Assembly: GCF_000747155.1 (NCBI RefSeq)
Contig: NZ_AVCK01000015.1
Span: 1-64,000 of the forward strand
DNA: 64,000 bases
Direction: 5' to 3'
From: Arenimonas metalli CF5-1
GTDB lineage: Bacteria > Pseudomonadota > Gammaproteobacteria > Xanthomonadales > Xanthomonadaceae
Numbering within the stretch: position 1 is the stretch's first letter; each line of letters begins with the position of its first letter. Shown here piece after piece: positions 1-8,304 of the stretch. The position numbers and the translations under genes were made by a program. The notes beneath the pieces were generated by a model. That model saw only the letters and a program-made list of their open reading frames with translations, was not told the origin of the DNA and made no database searches.

Positions 1-1
1 C

Positions 2-1024
2 CTGCCGCTGTTCGAGCACGCGGTGGAACTGGTGGTGCCGCGTCTGCGCCTGGCCTGCCCGCGTTGCGGCCCGCGACTGGAGCGGCTGGACTGGATCGAC
101 CCCCACGCCCGGGTCACCCGGAGGCTGGCCGACAGCGTTGCCCGGCTGTGCACGGGCACCTCGATTCGGCACGCAGCGCAGTGGTTTGGCCTGAACTGGA
201 AGACGGTCAAGACGATCGACTTCCGGCATCTGGAGCGCACCCTGGGCCCGCCGGATCTGGACGGGGTGCGGTTACTGGCGATGGACGAGTTCGCGATCCA
301 GAAGGGTCACCGCTACGCCACGGTCGTCGTCGACCCTGAGCGCAAGCGGGTGCTGTGGATCGGCCGTGGCCGCTCCCGGGCTGAGATCCGGCCGTTCTTC
401 GAGCTGCTGGGCCCGGCGCGCTGCGCGCAGATCCGGGCCGTGGCCATGGACATGAACACGGCCTACGACCTGGAGGTGCAAGCCCACTGCCCGAATGCGG
501 AGGTCGTCTACGACCTGTTCCACGTCGTGGCCAAGTACGGCCGCGAAGTGATTGATCGCGTGCGCGTGGACGAAGCGAATCGACTATCCGTCGACCGACA
601 GGCGCGAAAAGTGGTCAAGACATCGCGCTGGTTGCTGCTGCGCAACCGCGAGAACGTGCCGGAAGATCAGGTGGTCCGACTGGACGAATTGCTGGCCGCC
701 AACAAGGCCCTGCTGACCGTCTACCTGCTCAAGGACGACCTGAAGCAGCTGTGGTTCTACCGCCGCGAAGGCTGGGCTAGGAAGGCCTGGAGAAGCTGGA
801 AGCGACGAGCCCTGCGCAGCGGCCTGGAGCCGCTGCGCGTGTTCGTGCGGCGGCTCGAGCCCTACCTGTCGGGGATCCTGGCCCACTGCCGCTGGCCGCT
901 GGGCACCAACCTGGTCGAGGGCATCAACAACAAGATCAAGGTCATCAAGCGGGTGGCCTACGGCTACCGGGACGACGCCTACTTCTTCCTGAAGATCCGG
1001 GCGGCCTTCCCCGGACTTGGGTGA
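2..1024 (+). CDS. ISL3-family transposase, 5' end cut by window edge
   Basis: DDE-type transposase of an insertion sequence. The reading frame is open to the left edge, so the N-terminus lies outside the window; the first in-window start (GTG at 23) is probably not the real one. Counting from that GTG, a cysteine pair (ACPRCG, ~11-16) is the remnant of the N-terminal zinc-binding region and a helix-turn-helix-like stretch follows (~45-66). Candidate catalytic acids are D88 (LLAMDEFAIQKG), D143 (AVAMDMNTAY) and the Glu in NLVEGINNKIK near 303, the usual ISL3 C-terminal motif. The C-terminal YFFLKIRAAFPG is also typical of the family. No internal stop or frameshift is visible, so the element may be active if its 5' part is intact. 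Family identification is by remembered motifs. Confidence 0.85.
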   Translation: MPLFEHAVELVVPRLRLACPRCGPRLERLDWIDPHARVTRRLADSVARLCTGTSIRHAAQWFGLNWKTVKTIDFRHLERTLGPPDLDGVRLLAMDEFAIQKGHRYATVVVDPERKRVLWIGRGRSRAEIRPFFELLGPARCAQIRAVAMDMNTAYDLEVQAHCPNAEVVYDLFHVVAKYGREVIDRVRVDEANRLSVDRQARKVVKTSRWLLLRNRENVPEDQVVRLDELLAANKALLTVYLLKDDLKQLWFYRREGWARKAWRSWKRRALRSGLEPLRVFVRRLEPYLSGILAHCRWPLGTNLVEGINNKIKVIKRVAYGYRDDAYFFLKIRAAFPGLG

Positions 1025-1030
1025 AGAACC
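1009..1030. repeat. Possible right terminal inverted repeat of the ISL3 element
   Basis: The last 22 bases of the transposase region, read on the minus strand, begin GGTTCTTCACCCAAG and then CCGGGG. ISL3 ends usually begin with GG and a CTT-containing stretch, so this looks like a right terminal repeat that includes the transposase stop codon. The following 8 bases (gtttttat) could be the target duplication. The left end is outside the window, so neither repeat nor duplication can be confirmed. Confidence 0.35.
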
Positions 1031-1142
1031 GTTTTTATCCGGGGGCTGAATGCGTTTTGTGAACTACCGCACGTTTTCGCGGATTGCGTGAGACCGTCGT
1101 CACACCTAAGCTTCCGCAACCCCCCGCTCCCTCCGGTGTCCG

Positions 1143-1610
1143 ATGATCCGCAGCGCCCTCCTGCTTTCCCTGTTCCTGCCGGCCATCGCCGCCGCTGCCA
1201 CCGCGCCCTGCGGGACCCCGAGCGCTCCGCCCGTGCCGGCCACCGTGCCCGCGCCGGAGATGTACCGTGCGCCGCCGGCGCTGTCCGCCTGCGTCAACGT
1301 CAATGATTTCGTCGCGCGCGCCCGCAAGCCGGCCCCGCAGCAGGTGGCGGCCCGCGAACCGGCCAAGCCGGCGGCCGCGCCGGCCAGCGCGCCGGCTTAC
1401 CAGCCCAAGACCGCCCACGACAATTCGCCCTGGCGCTTCGACATGAGCCAGAACGGCCGCCGCATGACGGCCGACGAGTTCGATGCGTGGATGAAGGCCA
1501 AGGGCATCCGCGTCGCCACCGGCAAGCCGGGTGCGGCGACCGCCACGGCCGCCGCGGCGCCCGCGCCGGTGGCCGCGGGTTGCAAGGTGACCGCTACGCA
1601 GAAGTGCTGA
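1143..1610 (+). CDS. Small secreted Ala/Pro-rich protein of unknown function
   Basis: 155-residue protein that I cannot assign. A signal peptide is clear: MIRSALLLSLFLPAIAAAA with probable cleavage after AAA near residue 19. The mature part has low complexity (Ala/Pro runs near 20-45, 65-90 and 125-145) and one more ordered segment, WRFDMSQNGRRMTADEFDAW, around 98-117. Three cysteines are visible (near 23, 50 and 147) and the protein ends in Cys, so disulfides in the periplasm are possible. It lies just downstream of the insertion sequence and overlaps the convergent methyltransferase gene by 17 bases. The ribosome site is weak. Reality of the gene is supported by the signal peptide and ATG; function is unknown. 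Confidence 0.6.
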   Translation: MIRSALLLSLFLPAIAAAATAPCGTPSAPPVPATVPAPEMYRAPPALSACVNVNDFVARARKPAPQQVAAREPAKPAAAPASAPAYQPKTAHDNSPWRFDMSQNGRRMTADEFDAWMKAKGIRVATGKPGAATATAAAAPAPVAAGCKVTATQKC

Positions 1611-2628
1611 AGCGGTAGTGGGCCACGCCCCACTCGTTGCCGCCTGAGTAGCCGAACAGTTCGGCGCAGGCCATCCAGAACATGCGCCAGCGCTGGTGCC
1701 AGCGCGCCGCTTCGGCGGCGCCGTAGGCTTCCGTCAGCACCGCCATCACCTCGTCGCGGTTGCGGTCCTGGTTCTCCAGCCACTGGTTGGCGGTGCGCTC
1801 GTAGTGGCGGCCCGACAGCAGCCAGCGCTGCTCGATCGACAGGTCGTCCTGGAAGTGCAGCAGGGTATCGGCCGAGGGCATCAGGCCGCCGGTGAAGAAG
1901 TACCGGCCCATCCAGTTGTCCTCGCCCTCGGTCTCGAACGGGTACATCAGGCTGCGGTGGCAGAAGATGTGCACGAACAGCTTGCCGCCCGGCACCAGCC
2001 AGCGCGACACGCGGCCCAGCAGGTGCTGGTAGTTGCGCATGTGCTCGAACATCTCGATCGACACCGCGCGGTCGAACTGGTGCTCCGGCAGCTGCAGCTG
2101 GTTGACGTCGCAGGTGATGATCTCGACGTTGCCCAGCCCGCGGCGCGCGGCCTGGGCCAGGATGTGCTCGCGCTGGGTGCGCGAGTTGGAGACGCCGGTG
2201 ATGCGCGCGTTCGGGTAGCGCTGCGCCATCCACAGCGTCAGCGAGCCCCAGCCGCAGCCGAGCTCGAGGATGCGCTGGCCATCGGCCAGCTCGGCGCGCT
2301 CGCCGTACAGGGCCAGCATGGCCTCTTCCGCGGTATCCAGGTCCTCGTCGCCGTTGGCGTAGAAGCAGCTCGAGTACTTCAGCCGTTTGCCCAGGCAAAG
2401 CTCGAAGAAGCGCGTCGGCACTTCGTAGTGCTGCTCGTTGGCGGCGGCGGTCTCGATCGCGATCGGGCTGCGGCGCAGTTCGTCGAGCAGGCGGCGGAAA
2501 CGCTGGTCGGCGGCCTCCAGGTCATGCGCACCCTCGTCGCGCAGGCGCTGGGCGCTGAGCCGGCGGATGCCGAGGCGGGTGAGGGCATCGGGCAGCAGGC
2601 CGCGCTCGCACAGGTCGATCAGGGACAT
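1594..2628 (-). CDS. CFA-synthase-like SAM-dependent methyltransferase (last gene of lipid operon)
   Basis: 344-residue class I methyltransferase of the cyclopropane fatty acyl phospholipid synthase superfamily. The SAM-binding motif I is LELGCGWGSL (121-130) and the acidic post-motif region IITCDV lies near 173. The protein has its own N-terminal helix region (1-60) instead of the longer lipid-binding domain of classical CFA synthases, and is shorter than the 427-residue paralogue upstream in the same operon. It is the last gene of the minus-strand lipid cluster, 16 bases after the DUF1295 gene. The likely role is methyl transfer to an unsaturated acyl chain or related lipid, but the substrate cannot be read from sequence. 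The ATG start gives a protein of normal length for this subgroup. Confidence 0.8.
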   Translation of the reverse strand: MSLIDLCERGLLPDALTRLGIRRLSAQRLRDEGAHDLEAADQRFRRLLDELRRSPIAIETAAANEQHYEVPTRFFELCLGKRLKYSSCFYANGDEDLDTAEEAMLALYGERAELADGQRILELGCGWGSLTLWMAQRYPNARITGVSNSRTQREHILAQAARRGLGNVEIITCDVNQLQLPEHQFDRAVSIEMFEHMRNYQHLLGRVSRWLVPGGKLFVHIFCHRSLMYPFETEGEDNWMGRYFFTGGLMPSADTLLHFQDDLSIEQRWLLSGRHYERTANQWLENQDRNRDEVMAVLTEAYGAAEAARWHQRWRMFWMACAELFGYSGGNEWGVAHYRFSTSA

Positions 2629-2644
2629 TCAGGGCTCCGGTGTT

Positions 2645-3427
2645 TCAGGGGTTGCGGCGCGGGGGCCAGGGGAAGAAGGCGCTGACCTCGCGCTGGTAGG
2701 CCGCGTAGTCCTCGCCGCGCGAGCGCAGCGACTGCGCCTCGGTCCACGGGATGCCGCTGACGCGGTAGAGGAAGGCGAACATCACCACGGGCCCGGCCAG
2801 CGAGAACCAGAACAGCGGGCTGCCGACGGCCAGCAGCACGTAGCTGAACCAGTGCAGCCACTCGAAGAAGTAATTCGGATGCCGCGACCAAGCCCACAGC
2901 CCGTCGCGGCAGGTCTTGCCGCGGTTCGCGGGTTCGGCGCGGAAACGCGCGAGCTGGCGGTCGGCCAACGACTCGCCCGCCATCGACACCAGCCAGACCG
3001 CGATCGCCAGCAGCAGCCACGCGTTGAAGTGGTAGCCCGGGTTCGCGGCCGCGGCCAGGAAGGGCAGCGAGAACAGCGCCACCACCACGGCCTGCAGCTG
3101 GAAGAAGGCGAAGAAGCGCGCCGGGCTGCCGTTCCAGGCCTCGCGCAGCGCGCGGTAGCGGCCGTCTTCTTCCTCATTTAGCACGCGATGCAGCAGGTGA
3201 AGGCACAGCCGCGCGCCCCAGACGCTGCCGAACATCGCCACCAGGCTGCGCACCAGCGGCGCACCCTCGCCGACGATGCCGGCGAACAGCGCCGCCACCG
3301 CCATCAGCCCGGCCCAGCCGACGTCCACGTAGCCGACGTTCTTCACCCGCATCGAGAACGCCCACAGCGCCGCCATGGCCAGCGCCGAGGCCAGCCAGAT
3401 GATGCCGAGGGATTGCCAGCAGTTCAC
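2645..3427 (-). CDS. DUF1295 membrane protein (steroid 5-alpha-reductase-like)
   Basis: 260-residue integral membrane protein of the DUF1295/isoprenylcysteine methyltransferase-steroid reductase fold. Hydrophobic segments lie near 5-22, 38-55, 65-80, 108-150 and 190-215. The family's nucleotide-binding-like C-terminal motif is seen as LWAWSRHPNYFFEW (~180-193), followed by YAAYQREVSAFFPW at the C-terminus. The start is a GTG overlapping the stop of the DUF2878 gene by 4 bases (GTGA), which shows translational coupling; the frame extends upstream but only as a shadow of the neighbour. DUF1295 proteins recur next to cfa, DUF1365 and FAD-oxidase genes, so a redox step on a modified fatty acid is a reasonable inference. 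Confidence 0.85.
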   Translation of the reverse strand: MNCWQSLGIIWLASALAMAALWAFSMRVKNVGYVDVGWAGLMAVAALFAGIVGEGAPLVRSLVAMFGSVWGARLCLHLLHRVLNEEEDGRYRALREAWNGSPARFFAFFQLQAVVVALFSLPFLAAAANPGYHFNAWLLLAIAVWLVSMAGESLADRQLARFRAEPANRGKTCRDGLWAWSRHPNYFFEWLHWFSYVLLAVGSPLFWFSLAGPVVMFAFLYRVSGIPWTEAQSLRSRGEDYAAYQREVSAFFPWPPRRNP

Positions 3428-3972
3428 GCCAGCGCCTTGTCCGGCACCGACGCGCCCAGCCGCGCATCGAGCGCGAACAGGGCGGGCAGCACCACGGCCC
3501 AGCCGATCGCCAGCGCGCCCATCACCCAGCCCACCGGCGCGCCGAAGCTGACGGCGTCGAAGGCGCCCGCCGCGGCCCAGTAGGCCAGCGGGCCGCCGAA
3601 CAGGCCCAGCAGGGCGGCGGCGACCGGGCGCTCGCGCAGGAAGGCCATCGAGTGATTGAGCGTGAGCGCGAACCCGGCCCACAGCGACCAGATCCAGGCG
3701 GGCGCGGCCCAGGTCCACGGCCAGGGCTCGGCGTAGCGCAGCCAGCCGGAGGCGGCGAAGGCCGTGTCGAGCAGGATGCCCAGCGGCAGCGCCACGGCGA
3801 GCAGGCGCAGGTCTTCCGCGCGCCGCCCGCCGTAGGCCAGCGTGGCCACGGCGAAGACCAGCGCCGTGACCGGGCCGGCCCAGACCATGCCGGCGCCGGC
3901 GCCGGCGACGCTGGCCAGCCACACGGCCTGGTAGCCGACCACGTTGGCGACGTTGGCCAGTGCCCGGTTCAT
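3424..3972 (-). CDS. DUF2878 membrane protein
   Basis: 182-residue polytopic membrane protein matching DUF2878 by size, hydrophobicity and context. About five or six hydrophobic segments cover most of the chain, for example GMVWAGPVTALVFAVATLAY and AAALLGLFGGPLAYWAAAG. The conserved-looking loop GWLRYAEPWPWTWAAPAWIW is rich in Trp and Pro. The start ATG follows the cfa stop codon with one base between (TGA-C-ATG), and its own stop overlaps the next start. The frame continues upstream inside cfa, but that part is a shadow. No catalytic motif is evident; the role in the lipid pathway is unknown. Confidence 0.8.
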   Translation of the reverse strand: MNRALANVANVVGYQAVWLASVAGAGAGMVWAGPVTALVFAVATLAYGGRRAEDLRLLAVALPLGILLDTAFAASGWLRYAEPWPWTWAAPAWIWSLWAGFALTLNHSMAFLRERPVAAALLGLFGGPLAYWAAAGAFDAVSFGAPVGWVMGALAIGWAVVLPALFALDARLGASVPDKALA

Positions 3973-3973
3973 G

Positions 3974-5257
3974 TCAGACGGCCTCGGGCGCGGGCAGGTA
4001 CTGCGGCCGGCGATTGCCGGGGCGCGCGAACAGCAGGTGCACGTCGCCGATCGAACGCTCGATGAAGCCGCCCTCGCAGTAGCAGAGGTAGAACTCCCAC
4101 ATCCGGATGAAGCGCTCGTCGTAGCCCAGCGCGCGCACCTGCTCGAGCTTCGCCATGAAGCGCTGGCGCCAGTGGTTGAGCGTGATGGCATAGCTCGGCC
4201 CGATGTCCTCGAGGTTGACCAGGCGCAGGTCGCTGGCGGCGGCCGCCGCACCGGTGATCGCGCTGACCGAGGGGATGAAGCTGCCCGGGAAGATGTAGCG
4301 CTTGATGAAGTCCACCGACTTGAGCGCCTGCTCGTAACGGTGGTCTTCGATGGTGATGGCCTGGATCAGCGCCAGCCCGTCCGGCTTGAGCAGGGAGGCG
4401 CACTTGTCGAGGTAGGTCTCGAGGTACTGGTGGCCGATGGCCTCGATCATCTCGATGGACACCAGCTTGTCGTACTCGCCGGTGAGGTCGCGGTAGTCCT
4501 CCAGCAGCACCGTGACGCGGTCGGCGAGGCCGGCCTCGGCGATGCGCGCGGTGGCCAGCGCATGCTGTTCGCGCGAGATCGTGGTGGTGGTGACGCGGCA
4601 CCCGAAATGCTTCGCCGCGTACAGCGCCATGCCACCCCAGCCGGTGCCGATCTCGACCAGATGGTCGGCGGGGCGGAGGTCGAGCTTTCGGCAGATCCGC
4701 TCGAGCTTGCGGCGCTGGGCGGTTTCCAGCGACTCGCCGGGTTCGGCGAAGATCGCCGAGGAGTACATCAGGCTCTCGTCGAGGAAGAGCTGGAACAGGT
4801 CGTTGCCGAGGTCGTAGTGCGCCGCGATGTTGCGGCGGCTGCCGCCGCGGGTGTTGCGGTTGAAGGCATGCAGGGTGCGCATCGCCAGGCCACCGAGGCG
4901 GGCGAGGCCGGTCTCCATCGCGTCGAGGCGGTCGCGGTTGATCACCAGCAGGCGCACCAGCGCCACCAGGTCGTCGCAGCGCCACAGGCCGTCCATGTAG
5001 GCCTCGCCGGCGCCAACCGAGCCGTTCCCGGCCAGCGCGCGGTAGAAGCCGGGGTCCAGGATGTCCAGGGTCACCGCCAGGCCGTCGCCGGCGTTGCCCA
5101 GGGTCTCGGTGCCCAGCCCGTCGCGCACGGTCACCTGGCCACCGGCCAGGCCGTCCAGGGTGGCCAGCAGCCGCTTGCGCAGCATGCGGTCCAGGGCGCC
5201 GTAGCGGGCCGCGGCCCCGGGGGCGCTGGCCAGGGTGTCGGCGGGACTGCTCATCAA
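3974..5257 (-). CDS. cfa: Cyclopropane-fatty-acyl-phospholipid synthase
   Basis: 427-residue SAM-dependent enzyme that methylenates cis double bonds in membrane phospholipids. The N-terminal lipid-binding domain (about 1-140) precedes the hallmark AHYDLGNDLF (146-155), the SAM motif VEIGTGWGGM (201-210) and SIEMIEAIGHQYLETY, containing the Glu that belongs to the bicarbonate-binding site of this family. The C-terminal SVDFIKRYIFPG and WEFYLCYCEGGF are also characteristic. Length is close to the usual 380-430. Two Met codons stand at the start; the outer one is used here. It is the fourth gene of the lipid operon, directly after DUF1365. Confidence 0.93.
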   Translation of the reverse strand: MMSSPADTLASAPGAAARYGALDRMLRKRLLATLDGLAGGQVTVRDGLGTETLGNAGDGLAVTLDILDPGFYRALAGNGSVGAGEAYMDGLWRCDDLVALVRLLVINRDRLDAMETGLARLGGLAMRTLHAFNRNTRGGSRRNIAAHYDLGNDLFQLFLDESLMYSSAIFAEPGESLETAQRRKLERICRKLDLRPADHLVEIGTGWGGMALYAAKHFGCRVTTTTISREQHALATARIAEAGLADRVTVLLEDYRDLTGEYDKLVSIEMIEAIGHQYLETYLDKCASLLKPDGLALIQAITIEDHRYEQALKSVDFIKRYIFPGSFIPSVSAITGAAAAASDLRLVNLEDIGPSYAITLNHWRQRFMAKLEQVRALGYDERFIRMWEFYLCYCEGGFIERSIGDVHLLFARPGNRRPQYLPAPEAV

Positions 5258-6025
5258 TCAACTCCGGGTGGGGCGGTCGGGGTGCGGGTGGAACGGGATG
5301 CGTTTGAACCAGAGCCGGGCCGCCTGCCAGTAGATGGCGGCGGCGACCTTCACGGTGATGAATGGATACCGCGCAAGGCATGAAGCCAGCGTGTGCGCGT
5401 CCATCGGCCGGCGCTCGAGCACCAGGGTGGCGTCGAACTCGCGGGCCTCCCCGTCGAGGACGTCCATGTGCACCCGCAGGGCCTCGCCGGGCACCTGGAA
5501 GGCCCAGCGGTAGCGGCGCTGCATGGCCATGAACGGCGAGACGTGGAAGGCCTTGTCGAAGTCCCAGTGCAGGGCGTCGCCCCGGCGCTCGGCGCGGTCC
5601 ACCGCGAGCAGGTAGGCATGGCGCTCGTTCCAGGGGGTGTTGGTGATCTCGGCCAGGATCCAGTCCAGCGTGGTGCCGTCGGCCTTGAAGCCGTAGTAGA
5701 AGCTGACCGGGTTCATCACCACGCCGAAGTAGCGGCCGTGGGTGAGCAGGCGGATCGGCCCGTCCGGGCGCCGGCCCAGCGCGCCCTCGACCCGGTCGCG
5801 CACGGCGGTGTCCAGCGGTACCGCCGGGTCGCCCAGGTAGTCGCTGCGACGGAACTGGGCCAGGTTGCGGCGGCCGACCGACCAGAACCAGCGGCCCGCG
5901 AACACCCGGTCCAGTTCGGCCAGGTCGAGGTAGAGCTGGAACATCCGGTAGCGGAAGTCGTGCGGCCGCGGTGCGTACCGGCGGTGCCGGACCCAACCTT
6001 CGTAGATGGCAGAATTCAGGGCCAC
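5258..6025 (-). CDS. DUF1365 protein
   Basis: 255-residue DUF1365 protein, a family of unknown biochemistry nearly always found beside an FAD-dependent amine-oxidase-like protein and a cyclopropane synthase. Motifs typical of the family are IYEGWVRHRRYAPRPHDF near the start, GVVMNPVSFYYGF near 115-127, and ILAEITNTPWNERHAYLL near 135-152. The likely start is GTG, giving MALNSAIYEG; its first 10 bases overlap the end of the FAD-oxidase gene, and the frame upstream of it is only an antisense or overlapping shadow. The C-terminus carries FITVKVAAAIYWQAARLW, an amphipathic or membrane-associating helix. Confidence 0.88.
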   Translation of the reverse strand: MALNSAIYEGWVRHRRYAPRPHDFRYRMFQLYLDLAELDRVFAGRWFWSVGRRNLAQFRRSDYLGDPAVPLDTAVRDRVEGALGRRPDGPIRLLTHGRYFGVVMNPVSFYYGFKADGTTLDWILAEITNTPWNERHAYLLAVDRAERRGDALHWDFDKAFHVSPFMAMQRRYRWAFQVPGEALRVHMDVLDGEAREFDATLVLERRPMDAHTLASCLARYPFITVKVAAAIYWQAARLWFKRIPFHPHPDRPTRS

Positions 6026-7260
6026 GAAGCGCCCAGCGCCCGCGCGACCTCGATGCCGCTGCGCAGGCCATCCTCGTGGAAGCCGAAGCCCCAGTAGGCG
6101 CCGGCGTACCAGGTGCGGTGGGTGCCGTTGATCTCGCCGCGCCGCGACTGCGCGGCAACGCTGGCGTGGGTGTAGACCGGGTGGTGGTAGCGCATCCGCG
6201 CCAGCACCTTGGCCGGGTCGATGTCCTTGCTGCGGTTGAGCGTGACCACGAAGGGCTCGCGCGAATCGATGCCCTGCAGCAGGTTCATGCAGTAGCTGAC
6301 GGTGCAGGCCGCGTCCGGCTCGGCGGGCACGTAGGCGCTCCAGGCCGCCCAGGCCTTGCGGCGGGTCGGCAGCAGGCGCGCGTCGGTGTGCAGCACGGTT
6401 TCGTTGGCCTGGTAGGGGATGGCGCCCAGCACCTCGGTCTCGGCCGCGCTCGGGTCGGCCAGCAGGGCCAGGGCCTGGTCGCTGTGGCAGGCCAGCACCA
6501 CCTGGTCGAAGCGCTCGACGCCCGCGTCGGTGTGCACGTCCACGCCGCCGGCGTCGCGGCGCACCTGGCGCACCGGCGCCGAAAGCCGCACTTGCACCGC
6601 CCAGTCCTTCTCGAGCGCGCGGATGTAGCTCGACGAACCGCCCGTCACCACGCGCCAGGGCGGCCGGCCCTGCACTTGCAGCATGTGGTGGTTGTCCATG
6701 AAGCGCGCCAGGTACTTCGCGGGGAAGCCCATGATGCCTTCGGCCGGGGAGGACCACAGCGCCGAGGCCATCGGCACCAGGTGGTCTTCGACGAACATCG
6801 CCGAGTAGCGGTTCTCGCGCAGGTAGTCGCCCAGCGACGGGCCGTCGCCCGGCAGCGCCAGCAGCGCCGGCGCCTCGCGGTAGAAGCGCAGGATGTCGCG
6901 GACCATGCCCCAGAAGCGCGGCGACACCAGGTTGCGGCGCTGGCAGAACAGGCTGTCGAAGTCGGTGGCGTTGTACTCCAGGCCGCTGCGCGCGTCCTGC
7001 ACCGAGAAACTCATCGTGGTGGGCTGCGAGGGCACGCCCAGCTCGTCGAGCATGCGCGTGAACAGCGGGTAGTTGTCGGCGTTGAAGACGATGAAGCCGC
7101 TGTCGACCGAGTAGCTGCGCTCGCCCTGCGTCACCTTGTGCGTGTGGGTGTGGCCGCCGAGCCGGGCCTCGCGCTCGAACAGCACGACCTCGTGCTCGCG
7201 CGAAAGCCGCCAGGCCGCGCCCATGCCGGCCACGCCGCTGCCGATGACCGCGATCCTCAT
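6016..7260 (-). CDS. FAD-dependent amine-oxidase-like oxidoreductase
   Basis: 414-residue flavoprotein with an N-terminal dinucleotide-binding motif VIGSGVAGMGAAW (5-17) followed by FEREARLGGHTHTH, the second FAD contact typical of the NAD(P)-binding 'Rossmann-8'/amine oxidase group. YSVDSGFIVFN and WRVVTGGSSSYI are further signature-like stretches. The C-terminal WYAGAYWGFGFHEDGLRSG is the usual FAD-binding end of the family. The start ATG overlaps the desaturase stop by 4 bases (ATGA). In this operon it is the probable redox enzyme acting on the acyl chain or a methylated intermediate; substrate is not known. Confidence 0.88.
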   Translation of the reverse strand: MRIAVIGSGVAGMGAAWRLSREHEVVLFEREARLGGHTHTHKVTQGERSYSVDSGFIVFNADNYPLFTRMLDELGVPSQPTTMSFSVQDARSGLEYNATDFDSLFCQRRNLVSPRFWGMVRDILRFYREAPALLALPGDGPSLGDYLRENRYSAMFVEDHLVPMASALWSSPAEGIMGFPAKYLARFMDNHHMLQVQGRPPWRVVTGGSSSYIRALEKDWAVQVRLSAPVRQVRRDAGGVDVHTDAGVERFDQVVLACHSDQALALLADPSAAETEVLGAIPYQANETVLHTDARLLPTRRKAWAAWSAYVPAEPDAACTVSYCMNLLQGIDSREPFVVTLNRSKDIDPAKVLARMRYHHPVYTHASVAAQSRRGEINGTHRTWYAGAYWGFGFHEDGLRSGIEVARALGASWP

Positions 7261-8276
7261 GCTGATTCCGGACGCGCGCCGCGCATGTTGGCCGGCACTG
7301 GCTTGAGGTCGCTGACCAGGCCGAACAGGGCCATCGTGCGCAGCACCAGGTAGGTGATGTCCAGCTCCCACCACGCGAAGCCCTGCCGTGCCGAGCCGGG
7401 GAAGTGGTGGTGGTTGTTGTGCCAGCCCTCGCCGAAGGTGAGCAGGGCGAGCAGGGCGTTGTTGCGGCTGTCGTCGCGGGTGGCGAAGCGGCGGGTGCCC
7501 CAGCGGTGCGCCAGCGAATTGATGGTCACGGTGACGTGGAACAGCACGATCGTGGAGACGAAGAAGCCCCACACCAGCAGCTGCGGCCCGGTGGTGCCCA
7601 ACTGCGGATAGGCGCCTTCGAGCCACGCGCCCAGCGCGTACAGGCCGCCGGCCAGCAGCACCGGCACCAGGATGTCGAACCGGTCGAGCAGGCGCAGCTC
7701 GGGGAAGCGAGCGAAATCCTTGATGGCGTCGAGGTTGGTGGCGAAACCGCGCCGGGTCAGGAACCAGCCCATGTGGCTGCGGAAGAAGCCGTGGCGCGGT
7801 GAGTGGATGTCGTGCTCGGTGTCGGCGAAGCGGTGGTGGTGGCGGTGGTGCGCCGCCCACCACAGCGGGCCGCGCTGCACCGAGGCCGCGCCCAGCACGG
7901 CGAAGACGAACTGCACCGGCCGCGAGGTGCGGAAGGCCTTGTGCGAGAAATACCGATGGTAGAAGCCGGTGATGGCGAACATGCGCACGGCGTACAGCGC
8001 CGCCGCCACGCCGAGCGCGAACCACGAGAAGCCAACCCAGAACACCGCCAGGCAGGCCAGGTGCAGGGCGATGAAAGGCACCACGCGCAGCCAGTCGATG
8101 CGGTCCGGATCCTCGCCGTCGACCGGCGCGGCGGAGGTGTCGAACCACAGGGCAGCCGCGCGGAGGGCGCGGCGCCAGGCGGGCAGGGCGTCGGAAGAGC
8201 GGTCGGGCATGGCGGTATGGTCGGCATCCAGCGGTGACGGGTCGGTGAACCGGCGGGTCGCGCGGGCCGTCGCCAC
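7257..8276 (-). CDS. Membrane acyl-CoA/acyl-lipid desaturase
   Basis: Di-iron membrane fatty-acid desaturase, first gene of the lipid operon. Using the outer GTG start (339 residues), the three histidine boxes are HRYFSH (107-112), HHRHHH (143-148) and HNNHHH (near 280), all intact; four hydrophobic segments flank them (65-95, 120-133, 185-200, 220-240). It would introduce a cis double bond that the downstream methyltransferases could then modify. The start is uncertain: the ATG at 8210 (MPDRSSDAL) is equally likely and would leave a 112-base divergent spacer to the pseudouridine synthase if that gene uses its second ATG. Neither start has a strong ribosome site. Confidence 0.88.
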   Translation of the reverse strand: MATARATRRFTDPSPLDADHTAMPDRSSDALPAWRRALRAAALWFDTSAAPVDGEDPDRIDWLRVVPFIALHLACLAVFWVGFSWFALGVAAALYAVRMFAITGFYHRYFSHKAFRTSRPVQFVFAVLGAASVQRGPLWWAAHHRHHHRFADTEHDIHSPRHGFFRSHMGWFLTRRGFATNLDAIKDFARFPELRLLDRFDILVPVLLAGGLYALGAWLEGAYPQLGTTGPQLLVWGFFVSTIVLFHVTVTINSLAHRWGTRRFATRDDSRNNALLALLTFGEGWHNNHHHFPGSARQGFAWWELDITYLVLRTMALFGLVSDLKPVPANMRGARPESA

Positions 8277-8304
8277 GCGCCAAGACTAGCCGTGTTCACT
8301 ACGC

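Noticed and set aside
3424-4251. DUF2878 gene beginning at 4251
   Set aside because: The first 93 codons lie inside cfa in another frame and look like noise; the ATG at 3972 fits the family and operon junction.
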